DNA of 64,000 nt. It comes from Holophagales bacterium (GTDB lineage Bacteria; Acidobacteriota; Thermoanaerobaculia; Multivoradales; Multivoraceae). Of this stretch, positions 1-7,104 are shown piece after piece (within the stretch, counting starts at the first letter, position 1; every line of letters begins with the position of its first letter). The stretch covers positions 39,584 through 103,583 of the forward strand of contig VYDI01000027.1 of assembly GCA_009843505.1 (NCBI GenBank). The letters run 5' to 3'. The position numbers and the translations under genes were made by a program. The notes under the pieces were generated by a model. The model searched no databases and had not been told where the DNA came from. It worked only from the letters and a program-made list of their open reading frames with translations.

Positions 1-77
1 GTTCCCAGAGTTTCGGCTGAGTTGGCGAGCACCTTCCGCATGTTGGTGACCTCCGTTCGCTTTCTCGTTGATCGTTC

Positions 78-94
78 TATCGTGACCCACGATA
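78..94. promoter_or_regulatory. Perfect 7-bp dyad upstream of the first gene
   Basis: TATCGTG and CACGATA form a perfect inverted repeat around a 3-nt centre, about 110 nt before the start codon at 203. The size and spacing suit a dimeric regulator's operator. No copy is seen upstream of the paralogous gene at 59350. Its function is inferred only from symmetry and position. The rest of positions 1-202 shows no gene. Confidence 0.3.
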
Positions 95-202
95 CGCCAG
101 TCTCCTTCGGTTACACTTACTGAGCACTGACCAAGGAACGGAGCCGGCAAGCGCTCCTTGGTCGCCGACAGTGGACCCAGGAGTCCGCAGTACAGGGAGC
201 AC

Positions 203-1540
203 ATGAAGATGAAGACCCAGACCTCTCGTCCCATCCTGCTCATGCTCGTCGCCGCCGTTGCCGTTCCCGGCCTTGGTCTGGCTGCCGACGCGGACACGCC
301 CACCTTCTACGCTGACGTTCTTCCGGTGCTGCAGGAGAACTGCCAGACCTGTCACCGGCCCGACGGCGAGGGCGAGAACATTGGCGGCATGATCGCGCCG
401 ATGCCGCTGATGACCTACGAGCAGACCCGGCCCTGGGCGCGCTCGATCGCGCGCGCGGTCGAGAACCGCTCGATGCCGCCCTGGTTCGCGACCGAGGCGA
501 CACGCGGGAAGTTCCACCATGAGCGGGTGATGTCGGACGACGAGATCGAGACGGTTCTGGCCTGGGCCCGTGGCGGTTCGCCGGCGGGCGACGCGGCCGA
601 TGCGCCGGCGCCGAAGAAGTTCGTCGAGGAGGGCTCGGACGGCTGGTCGCTCGGGCGTCCGGACCTTGTCGTTCAGATGCCGGAGAACTACTGGGTGGCC
701 GACGACATCGCCGACATCAACATCAACTTCGAGACCGAGCTCACCGAAGAGATGCTGCCGGAGACGGTCTGGGTGCGCGGCGTCGAGTTCAAGGTCGGCG
801 GCAGCGACGTTCACCACATGTGCGCGAGCGTTCGCCCGCCCGGCGGCGCCACCGCGCTCGGCAAGTTCAGCGACAGCTCGATCGGATGCATCGCGCTCGG
901 CGCCGAGAGCCACCTGATGGAACCCGGCTACGCGATGAAGCTCGAGCCGGGTTCGACGATCGAGTTCTCGATGCACTACAACAAGGAGGCCGGCGAGGGC
1001 AGCGGCTTCTACGACCGGTCCGAGATCGGCTTCGTGTTCGCCGACGCTCCGGAGAGCGAGCTGCGCGAGGTCAAGTTCGACTCGATCGGCAATCTGACCT
1101 TCGAGATTCCGCCCGGCCACGAGCGCTGGAAGGTCGGTGCCGCGCGGGTTTTCCCGGTCGAGACGGACATCCTGGCCCTGTGGCCCCACGCCCACCTGCG
1201 GTCGGTCGCGGTGCGCTACGACGCCTTCTACCCCGACGGCACGACCGAGGTTCTTCTCGACGTGCCGAACTACGACCAGGAATGGCAGACGACGTACCAG
1301 TACAAGAAGCCGAAGACGATCCCTGCCGGCACCCGGGTCGAGGTGTCGATGTGGTTCGAGAACTCGCCCGAGCGCGGCGAGGAGCGCGGCTTCGACCCGG
1401 CGGACAACGTCGTCAACGGCACGGCCACGACCGACGAGATGATGCTCGGCTTCGTGGCCTGGGCGCCGGTCGAGCCGGTCGATCCGATCGCGCTGCGGCT
1501 TGGAGTCGCCTCGATTCAGAGCACCGGCGGCGGGGAGTAG
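203..1540 (+). CDS. Secreted cytochrome c / copper type II monooxygenase-like fusion
   Basis: The 445-residue exported protein has a signal peptide (about residues 1-28), then a cytochrome c-like domain with one heme site, CQTCH at residues 47-51. The C-terminal two thirds resembles peptidylglycine alpha-hydroxylating (ascorbate-dependent) monooxygenase. Candidate copper ligands are all present: HH at 204-205, H258, HxH at 329/331, and Met413 in a TTDEM motif. The likely role is a periplasmic copper oxygenase with a built-in heme electron donor; the substrate is unknown. ATG 203 is chosen because AGGGAG at 194-199 sits 4 nt upstream. The DUF2911 gene follows 10 bp downstream and is probably co-transcribed. 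A paralog lies at 59350. Confidence 0.8.
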   Translation: MKMKTQTSRPILLMLVAAVAVPGLGLAADADTPTFYADVLPVLQENCQTCHRPDGEGENIGGMIAPMPLMTYEQTRPWARSIARAVENRSMPPWFATEATRGKFHHERVMSDDEIETVLAWARGGSPAGDAADAPAPKKFVEEGSDGWSLGRPDLVVQMPENYWVADDIADININFETELTEEMLPETVWVRGVEFKVGGSDVHHMCASVRPPGGATALGKFSDSSIGCIALGAESHLMEPGYAMKLEPGSTIEFSMHYNKEAGEGSGFYDRSEIGFVFADAPESELREVKFDSIGNLTFEIPPGHERWKVGAARVFPVETDILALWPHAHLRSVAVRYDAFYPDGTTEVLLDVPNYDQEWQTTYQYKKPKTIPAGTRVEVSMWFENSPERGEERGFDPADNVVNGTATTDEMMLGFVAWAPVEPVDPIALRLGVASIQSTGGGE

Positions 1541-1550
1541 GTAGGCGGGG

Positions 1551-2225
1551 ATGACCGGTTCGCGCGGGTGGTGGCGGCTTTCTTCGGTCGCGGCCGTCCT
1601 GCTGCTCTCGGCAGCGGCGTTCGGGGCGCCTGCGGCGGGTCAGTTCGCCGAGACCGAGAAAGTCATCGAGAAACCCTCGAAGGAGGGGGAGGGTCGCAAG
1701 CTCGACGCCTCGGGCCTGACCAACGCCTTCGCGCTGCTGGTCAACGCGACCCGTTCGATCGACCGGGCCGAGATCGGCGGCGGCATGGTCGAGGTGAACG
1801 CCGGAAGGCTGCCGCTCCTCGGCGTGGACTGGGAGGCGTTGCAGGAGCACGAACAGGGCCTGTTCGAGTTTCAGACCGCGGCCGCGATCAAGCTGCGCAC
1901 GGAGGCCGACATCGTGGTCGGCGACCTCGAGGTGCCGGCCGGCAACGTCTCACCCGGCTTCGCGGGCCTCTACAGCTTGTGGCTCCGCCTCGACGACGAC
2001 GGTCAGTGGGTGCTGATCGTGAACAACGAGCCCGACGTCTGGGGCACGATGCACGATCCGGCGAAGGACCTGGGCGAGATCCGGCTTGAGCACTCGATCG
2101 TGGAGGGCGGGAAGCCGCGCCTGACGATCGAGATCGAGCCGCCCGAAGGCGACACCCCGGGGACGCTCAAGCTGTCCTGGGGCGAGCATCGCTGGCAGAC
2201 GACGGTCGCCGGCCTCAGGTCGTAA
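1551..2225 (+). CDS. Secreted DUF2911 family protein
   Basis: The 224-residue protein has an N-terminal signal peptide (hydrophobic core about residues 11-27, ending near APAAG). The second half carries the DUF2911 pattern: a GLYSLWL segment, a WVLIVNNEPDVWGT segment followed by HD, and a C-terminal TLKLSWGEH strand. Members are small exported beta-rich proteins common in Bacteroidota and Acidobacteriota, with no established biochemical role. It sits 10 bp behind the cytochrome/monooxygenase gene, so a shared transcript and periplasmic location are likely. The next gene is convergent, so this ends the operon. Confidence 0.75.
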   Translation: MTGSRGWWRLSSVAAVLLLSAAAFGAPAAGQFAETEKVIEKPSKEGEGRKLDASGLTNAFALLVNATRSIDRAEIGGGMVEVNAGRLPLLGVDWEALQEHEQGLFEFQTAAAIKLRTEADIVVGDLEVPAGNVSPGFAGLYSLWLRLDDDGQWVLIVNNEPDVWGTMHDPAKDLGEIRLEHSIVEGGKPRLTIEIEPPEGDTPGTLKLSWGEHRWQTTVAGLRS

Positions 2226-2350
2226 GTGCCAGGAAGCTAGCTCGACCGGAACCGCACGGGCCACGCGCGGGTTCGGGGCCGATGCAGCGAAGGGCGTGTC
2301 TGGTGTTGGGTGGGATCTAGATGGCCGTTCCCGGATATGAGCAGCTTCCA

Positions 2351-2403
2351 TCGAATGGCACTCGGGTCGGTATTGGCCGAATCGTGCCAGTTGTGCCATT
2401 CGA
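2351..2403. repeat. Imperfectly nested inverted repeat, 11-bp arms
   Basis: TCGAATGGCAC (2351-2361) and GTGCCATTCGA (2393-2403) are perfect inverted arms separated by 31 bp. They lie in the 220-bp space between two convergent genes. There is no T-run, so a strong intrinsic terminator is not obvious. It could be a long stem acting as a bidirectional terminator, or the remains of a small element. Nothing else was recognised in 2226-2445. Confidence 0.4.
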
Positions 2404-2445
2404 GTTCGGCCTGATCGACAACGACGGGCTGGAGCATAGGCACTT

Positions 2446-3744
2446 CTAACTGCCCGGAGAACTTGTGGCCACTGGCTGGATCGGTCGCGCTCCCAGCACC
2501 GGCGCGTGCAGCCCGAAGGCGACGAAGGCGCCGGCGAGGCAGCAGGCCGCCATGATCCAGAAGGTCAGCGTATGGGAGCCGGACCAGTCGGAGAGCAGTC
2601 CGGCGATGGTCGGCGCCGCGGGCGAGATCAGGCCGGTGATCGCGAAGCGGGTACCGATGATCGTGCCGAAGGCGCGCCTCCCGTAGAAGGAGGAGTACAC
2701 GACCGGGATACAGACGTAGGCGCAGCCGAAACCGAGGCCGACGAGTACGACGGACGCGTAGGCGACGAGCGCCGTGTTCGCATTCACGAGGCCGGCGCAA
2801 CCGACTCCCTCGACCAGGAGCACGATGCCGAGCAGGCGTTGGGGCGACATGTAGTCGCCGACGAAGGCGCTCAGCCGGCCCAGCAGGCTGACCGCGACGC
2901 GGACGCCGAGGATCGCGCCTACGACGGCGGTCGTAAAGCCCAGGGCCTCCAGGTGCTTGCGACCGTAGACGGTGATGATGCCCCAAGGCACCCCGTAGGC
3001 GATCGACAGGGCAATGAGGACATAGAACTGGTGGGTGCGCATGGCCAGCGGCGCGGTCCACTCGCCGAGGCCTGACGGTCCCGACCTCTCCTCTTCGTCT
3101 GCCGCTCCGGCCGCCTCGCCCCGTGCAGGGCCGCCATCCGGCTGCTGACCGACGCTTTCCGGGGTGCCGCGAACGAAGAGCACCGCGATCACCGCGACCG
3201 CGGCGGAGACTCCGGCGATCACAAGCCAGCCGGCCCGCCAGTCGGCCACCCGCAGGATGCCTGGGGCGAAGTAGGCGTTCACCGGGATGCCGACGACAGC
3301 GCCGCCGGCCAGCACCAGTCCGATCGCCCGCGACCGGAAACGCACGAACCAGTTGGAGGCCAGAGTCTGGGCAGGCAGGATCGTCGAAAGACCGATGGCG
3401 ACGCCGCCCAGGACGCCGTATGCAAGGAGGCAGTCGACAAACGAATCCGCCCGGCTCAACAGCCAGAAGGCCAGCACCGCGACGACGGAGCCGAATCCCA
3501 TCACCGAGCGGATGCCGTACCTGGCCATCGTCATGCCGACGACGGGGCCGAGCAGATGGTAGAGGTAGTTGAAGACGCTGAACACCAGACCCGACTGGGT
3601 GTCGTTCAAGCCGAGGTCCTGCTGCATCTCGGGCAGGAAGAAGCCCCAGCTGTAGTACATCGGCGAGATGCCGAAGCCGTAGCAGACAGAACCGAGCCCG
3701 ACCATCTGCCATCCGAGGAAGCGGCGGGGCGGGTTGCTCGTCAT
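2446..3744 (-). CDS. MFS transporter (monocarboxylate / oxalate-formate antiporter-like)
   Basis: The 432-residue polytopic protein has about 12 hydrophobic segments. Its N-terminus (GWQMVGLGSVCYGFGISPM) and short loop between TM2 and TM3 (MTMARYGIRSVMGFG) resemble MFS proteins of the monocarboxylate/OFA group. A charged cytoplasmic loop (about residues 200-225) separates the two six-helix halves. It should act in the inner membrane moving a small organic acid; the substrate cannot be told from sequence. It is transcribed towards the DUF2911 gene and lies 42 bp downstream of the carboxylesterase stop/start junction on the same strand, so the two may be co-expressed. Confidence 0.75.
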   Translation of the reverse strand: MTSNPPRRFLGWQMVGLGSVCYGFGISPMYYSWGFFLPEMQQDLGLNDTQSGLVFSVFNYLYHLLGPVVGMTMARYGIRSVMGFGSVVAVLAFWLLSRADSFVDCLLAYGVLGGVAIGLSTILPAQTLASNWFVRFRSRAIGLVLAGGAVVGIPVNAYFAPGILRVADWRAGWLVIAGVSAAVAVIAVLFVRGTPESVGQQPDGGPARGEAAGAADEEERSGPSGLGEWTAPLAMRTHQFYVLIALSIAYGVPWGIITVYGRKHLEALGFTTAVVGAILGVRVAVSLLGRLSAFVGDYMSPQRLLGIVLLVEGVGCAGLVNANTALVAYASVVLVGLGFGCAYVCIPVVYSSFYGRRAFGTIIGTRFAITGLISPAAPTIAGLLSDWSGSHTLTFWIMAACCLAGAFVAFGLHAPVLGARPIQPVATSSPGS

Positions 3745-3786
3745 TCCCGCTTCGCCTGTGTCGCCTCGTGTGTCCGTTGCCGCCGA

Positions 3787-5385
3787 CTACTGGCCGCGGA
3801 TCGCTTCGAGCCGGTCGTTGATCTCCCGTTCCAGCGCCGCCCCCGTCTTCACCTCGTCACCGAGTTCGAGATAGGCCTGTTTGACGCCATCGAACTCCGG
3901 CCAGGGCGGCCGGCCGCCGCCGTTCGGGTCGCCGGTGCGGGCGAACTGGACCCAGTAGTCGATCATCAGGGTCGCGAGGGCGTCATCGGTGTCGTCGTAG
4001 TTCTCGCCTTGGAGCGTGTTGAAGACGTAGCCGAGCTCCGCCGCGTGATGGGCGCCCCAGGCCGGGTTCTCGGGATTCACCCGGGTGAAGAAGTACTGGA
4101 ACGCGGGGGAGGACACGTTGTCCATCCCGAGCAGCATCCGGCGCGTGCCCCGCAGGAACCAGGTGTCGGTCAGGAAGCGGTCCTGCTGCACCTTGAGTTC
4201 CTCGGCGCTCTTCGACGGGTAGAGCTTCGCCACTTCCTCGGCCTGGTCGCCGTAGACGCCCTTCAGCATCTCGAGGAACTCCGCCCGCTCGGTGAGCGGC
4301 TGGAAGGCCATGAACATCGTGCCCTCGTTGCGATTCGTGCCGGCGATCAGGGGGATGTCGTTCTGCTTCCCGGCCGTGTAGCGGTCTTCGCTGGACTCGG
4401 GCATGAAGGCCGTGCCGTAGGTGACGTGCGGCTCGTAGGCGCCGGGCTGGCCCGCCTGGGGGGTTCCGGTGATGATCGTCTTCGCGTCGAGGGTCCGCAG
4501 CGCCTTCGCCGTCTGTTTGTCGCCGTCGCCGAGCATCGCCGCTGCCCAGGCGACGCCGACGTCCTCGGCGCTGCCGTGAATGCCGTTCGCTCCCCTGAGC
4601 GGGCGGACGTTCGTGTCGGTGACCCAGGGGCTTTCCGCGATCGCCCGGTGGATGAGCCCGCTGGCAAGGGGACTCGCCATCAGCGCGTGGACGCTCGTGC
4701 CGCCGGCCGACTCACCGAAGATCGTCACGTTGTCCGGATCGCCGCCGAACCTGGCGATGTTCCGCTCGACCCACTGGAGCGCCGCGATCTGATCGAGGAA
4801 GCCGTAGTTGCCGGACTCGCCGCCGGCCTCCCTTGAGAGTGCGGGGTGGGCGAGGTAGCCAAGCGGGCCGAGACGGTAGTTGATCGAAACGAGGACGACG
4901 CCCTTGTCAGCGAAGGCGGAGCCGTCATAGCCGATCTGGTTGCTCCAGCCGAGGCTAAGGCCTCCTCCGTGGATCCAGACCATCACCGGCCGGGGATCGT
5001 CGCCTTCCCCAGCCGCCGTCCAGACGTTCAGGAACAGGCAGTCCTCGGACGACTCCGGCAGGGACTCGCCGGTCATCATCGCCAGAACCGGTGCCTGCGG
5101 GCAGATCGCGCCGAACTTCGTCGCGTCGCGCACGCCGCTCCACGTCGCCGCCGGCTGCGGCGCTTTCCAGCGCAGTTCGCCGACCGGCGGCGCGGCGAAC
5201 GGGATGCCGCGGTAGACCGTGAGGGCGGTGTCCGCATCGAGGACCTCACCTTGCAGCTTGCCGGAGTCGACCTTGACCAAGCCGGCGTCCGTGCTGGCGC
5301 CTGGGGCCGCCGCTGCGAACAGTAGGGCGGGGACCAGGATGGCGGTCCAGTGGACTCGGTTTCTGCGGCAGCGGAGTTCGGCCAT
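3787..5385 (-). CDS. Type B carboxylesterase, secreted
   Basis: The 532-residue alpha/beta hydrolase has a signal peptide (hydrophobic about residues 14-30). It shows the classic carboxylesterase B landmarks: YRGIPFA near the N-terminus, the SEDCLFLNVWT signature, an oxyanion HGGG, and the nucleophile elbow GESAGG with Ser226. The length fits the family (500-560). It hydrolyses carboxylic esters in the periplasm or outside the cell; the substrate is unknown. The start ATG is preceded by GGAGG. The neighbouring organic-acid MFS transporter downstream suggests, by inference only, uptake of a product. Confidence 0.85.
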   Translation of the reverse strand: MAELRCRRNRVHWTAILVPALLFAAAAPGASTDAGLVKVDSGKLQGEVLDADTALTVYRGIPFAAPPVGELRWKAPQPAATWSGVRDATKFGAICPQAPVLAMMTGESLPESSEDCLFLNVWTAAGEGDDPRPVMVWIHGGGLSLGWSNQIGYDGSAFADKGVVLVSINYRLGPLGYLAHPALSREAGGESGNYGFLDQIAALQWVERNIARFGGDPDNVTIFGESAGGTSVHALMASPLASGLIHRAIAESPWVTDTNVRPLRGANGIHGSAEDVGVAWAAAMLGDGDKQTAKALRTLDAKTIITGTPQAGQPGAYEPHVTYGTAFMPESSEDRYTAGKQNDIPLIAGTNRNEGTMFMAFQPLTERAEFLEMLKGVYGDQAEEVAKLYPSKSAEELKVQQDRFLTDTWFLRGTRRMLLGMDNVSSPAFQYFFTRVNPENPAWGAHHAAELGYVFNTLQGENYDDTDDALATLMIDYWVQFARTGDPNGGGRPPWPEFDGVKQAYLELGDEVKTGAALEREINDRLEAIRGQ

Positions 5386-5540
5386 GTTGCCTCCGGGGGT
5401 TCGGTCTGGATGGTGTGATCAGGGAGGCGACTCTACACGGCTGGTCGCGGCCGGCTCGGACAGTCGGCGATGCGCTAGGATCGCTCGCGACGACTTCAGA
5501 CGGCTGTCGTGCGGCAGTCGCGATGAGGAGATGATTCAGG

Positions 5541-6044
5541 ATGCCGAAGTTAGTCAGGGGTGTTATCGCGGTTGTTGGTCTGTCGATGCTCGGACTTCAT
5601 GCCGAGCCCGTTCGCGCCGGCGAAGCCGAGGTGCCGGAACGGGCTGGCGCGGCCGATTCGGTCTCGTCGCCGAGCGAGGACGGCTGCGTCGAGAGCGCCA
5701 CCACGCTGTGCCTGCAAGAGGGCCGCTACGAGGTGAAGGTCGACTTCACGGCCAACGGCGAGACGATGCCCGCCAGGGTGGCGAGGCCTCGCACGGAGGA
5801 TTCCGGACTGTTCTACTTCTTCGAGCCGAACAACTGGGAGATGCTGCTCAAGGTGCTTGACGGTTGCGGCGTCAACCAGCACCACTGGGTGTTTGCCGCC
5901 TCCGCGACCGATGTCGGCCTCAATCTCGTTGTGCGGGACACGACGAACGACGCGAGCAAGACTTACACCAAGGCGCCCGGCGAACCGGCGCCTGCGATCA
6001 CCGATGTCGGAGCGTTTCCGGACGCCTGCGGGGCTACCAGCTAA
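5541..6044 (+). CDS. Small secreted conserved protein of unknown function
   Basis: The 167-residue protein has a signal peptide (about residues 1-26). The mature part contains TLCLQEGRYEVKVDF, SGLFYFFEPNNWEMLLKVLDGC and HHWVFAASATDVGLNLVVRDT. I recognise this pattern from beta-sandwich domains at the ends of secreted proteins in Acidobacteriota, where it often follows larger modules; here it stands alone. Four cysteines (in DGCVESATTLC, LDGCG and DACG) could form two disulfides. Function unknown. A GAGGAGATG sequence just upstream supplies a ribosome site, and a TAGGAT -10-like hexamer lies at 5476-5481. Confidence 0.6.
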   Translation: MPKLVRGVIAVVGLSMLGLHAEPVRAGEAEVPERAGAADSVSSPSEDGCVESATTLCLQEGRYEVKVDFTANGETMPARVARPRTEDSGLFYFFEPNNWEMLLKVLDGCGVNQHHWVFAASATDVGLNLVVRDTTNDASKTYTKAPGEPAPAITDVGAFPDACGATS

Positions 6045-6057
6045 CGCAGCAGTAGTC

Positions 6058-6128
6058 CGAGAGCGGCGTTGCGCGCCGAATGCCGGCGGGGGACGCCAGC
6101 GCACCGAGTTCTCTGCCGCTCGGGCTCC
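6058..6128 (-). repeat. Decayed copy of the 92-bp palindromic element (copy C)
   Basis: Read on the minus strand, it aligns with the left and central part of the full elements at 16664 and 42255: GGAGCCCGAGCGGCAGAGAA, then GGTGCGCTGGCGTCCCCCGC and a GCCGGCATTCGGCGC core. It has several substitutions and small indels, and the distal terminal repeat is missing. It lies between the convergent stops at 6044 and 6145. Confidence 0.6.
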
Positions 6129-6144
6129 CGGCGTGAGTAGGGAG

Positions 6145-7104
6145 TCACCGGTAGAGCTCTGCGAGGGCCCTTATCGACTCCTCGACCTCCCGCGGCGCGG
6201 CGTCCGGAACGCCGCAGCGGGCGATGACGTGGGTCATGCCGATGCGCTCACGGTAGCGGTCGAGCCCCGCGCGCACCTCATCGGGTCCGCCGACGACCGC
6301 CCAGTTCTCGATGTCCGCCAGCTCCTCTTCCTGAACCAGGCGGGTGCCGGCGCGTGCCATCCTGAGCGCCTGCGCGGTCAGGGCGGCGCTCACGCGCTCG
6401 CAGGTGCCCCGGTCTTCCGAGATGAAGACGGTGCGCATGACCGGGACGATCGGTCGCGGCATCCCTTGCGGCAGGGCCTCACGGTGGAGTTCGTGGTTCC
6501 GCGTGAGCCGGCCGATCGTTTCGAGGGGAGAGGACAGGTAGGGCAGGCCGAGTTCGCCGGCCTGCTTGAGCGCCAGCGGGCCGAATGCGGCCACCCATAG
6601 TTCCGGATGCGGCTGCTGCACCGGCAGCGGCGCGATGCGCACGGGTTGACGCGTGCCGGGTTCGCCGACCTCGATCGCCTCGCCGACCCAGGCCCGCTTC
6701 ATCAGGTCGAGCGACTCGAGGAAACGCTGGCGCTTGGTGCGGGGATCGACGCCGAAGGCCGCGAACAGCGCCGGCCGGAAACCGCGGCCCAGGCCGAGGA
6801 TCACGCGGCCGTTGGAGAGGCGGTCGAGGACGGCGACCTCCTCGGCCGCCTGGAAGGCGTTGCGAACCGGCAGCAGGTAGGAGGTGGTGCCCAGCCGCAG
6901 GTTCGTCGTTCGTGCCGCTGCCGCAGCGAGAACGACGATGGGCGAGGGGCAGGCCGCGGCGCCTGTGAAGTGGCTTTCGGGCAGGAACAGCGAGTGGAAG
7001 CCGAGCCGGTCGGCGAATTCCGCCTGGTCGGCGATCGACCCCGCCTCGTCGCCCAGGTAGTTGACCCAGGGGGTCAGCCCGATCTCGATGCGGCTCTCCT
7101 TCAG
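6145..7104 (-). CDS. LLM-class flavin-dependent oxidoreductase, probable CTG start
   Basis: The protein is a luciferase-like (bacterial luciferase family) FMN/F420-type oxidoreductase of about 319 residues. The frame carries IGLTPWVNYLGDEAG at the N-terminus, FADRLGFHSLFLPESHF, then LSNGRVILGLGRGFRP and a C-terminal WAVVGGPDEVRAGLDRY segment, all family landmarks. No ATG, GTG or TTG exists in frame before an internal GTG at 6804, which would remove a third of the TIM barrel. A CTG at 7104-7102 overlaps the TGA of the upstream gene as CTGA and has GGAGAG 4 nt before it. I therefore take CTG as the start, with translational coupling. Reaction and substrate unknown. Confidence 0.7.
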   Translation of the reverse strand: MKESRIEIGLTPWVNYLGDEAGSIADQAEFADRLGFHSLFLPESHFTGAAACPSPIVVLAAAAARTTNLRLGTTSYLLPVRNAFQAAEEVAVLDRLSNGRVILGLGRGFRPALFAAFGVDPRTKRQRFLESLDLMKRAWVGEAIEVGEPGTRQPVRIAPLPVQQPHPELWVAAFGPLALKQAGELGLPYLSSPLETIGRLTRNHELHREALPQGMPRPIVPVMRTVFISEDRGTCERVSAALTAQALRMARAGTRLVQEEELADIENWAVVGGPDEVRAGLDRYRERIGMTHVIARCGVPDAAPREVEESIRALAELYR

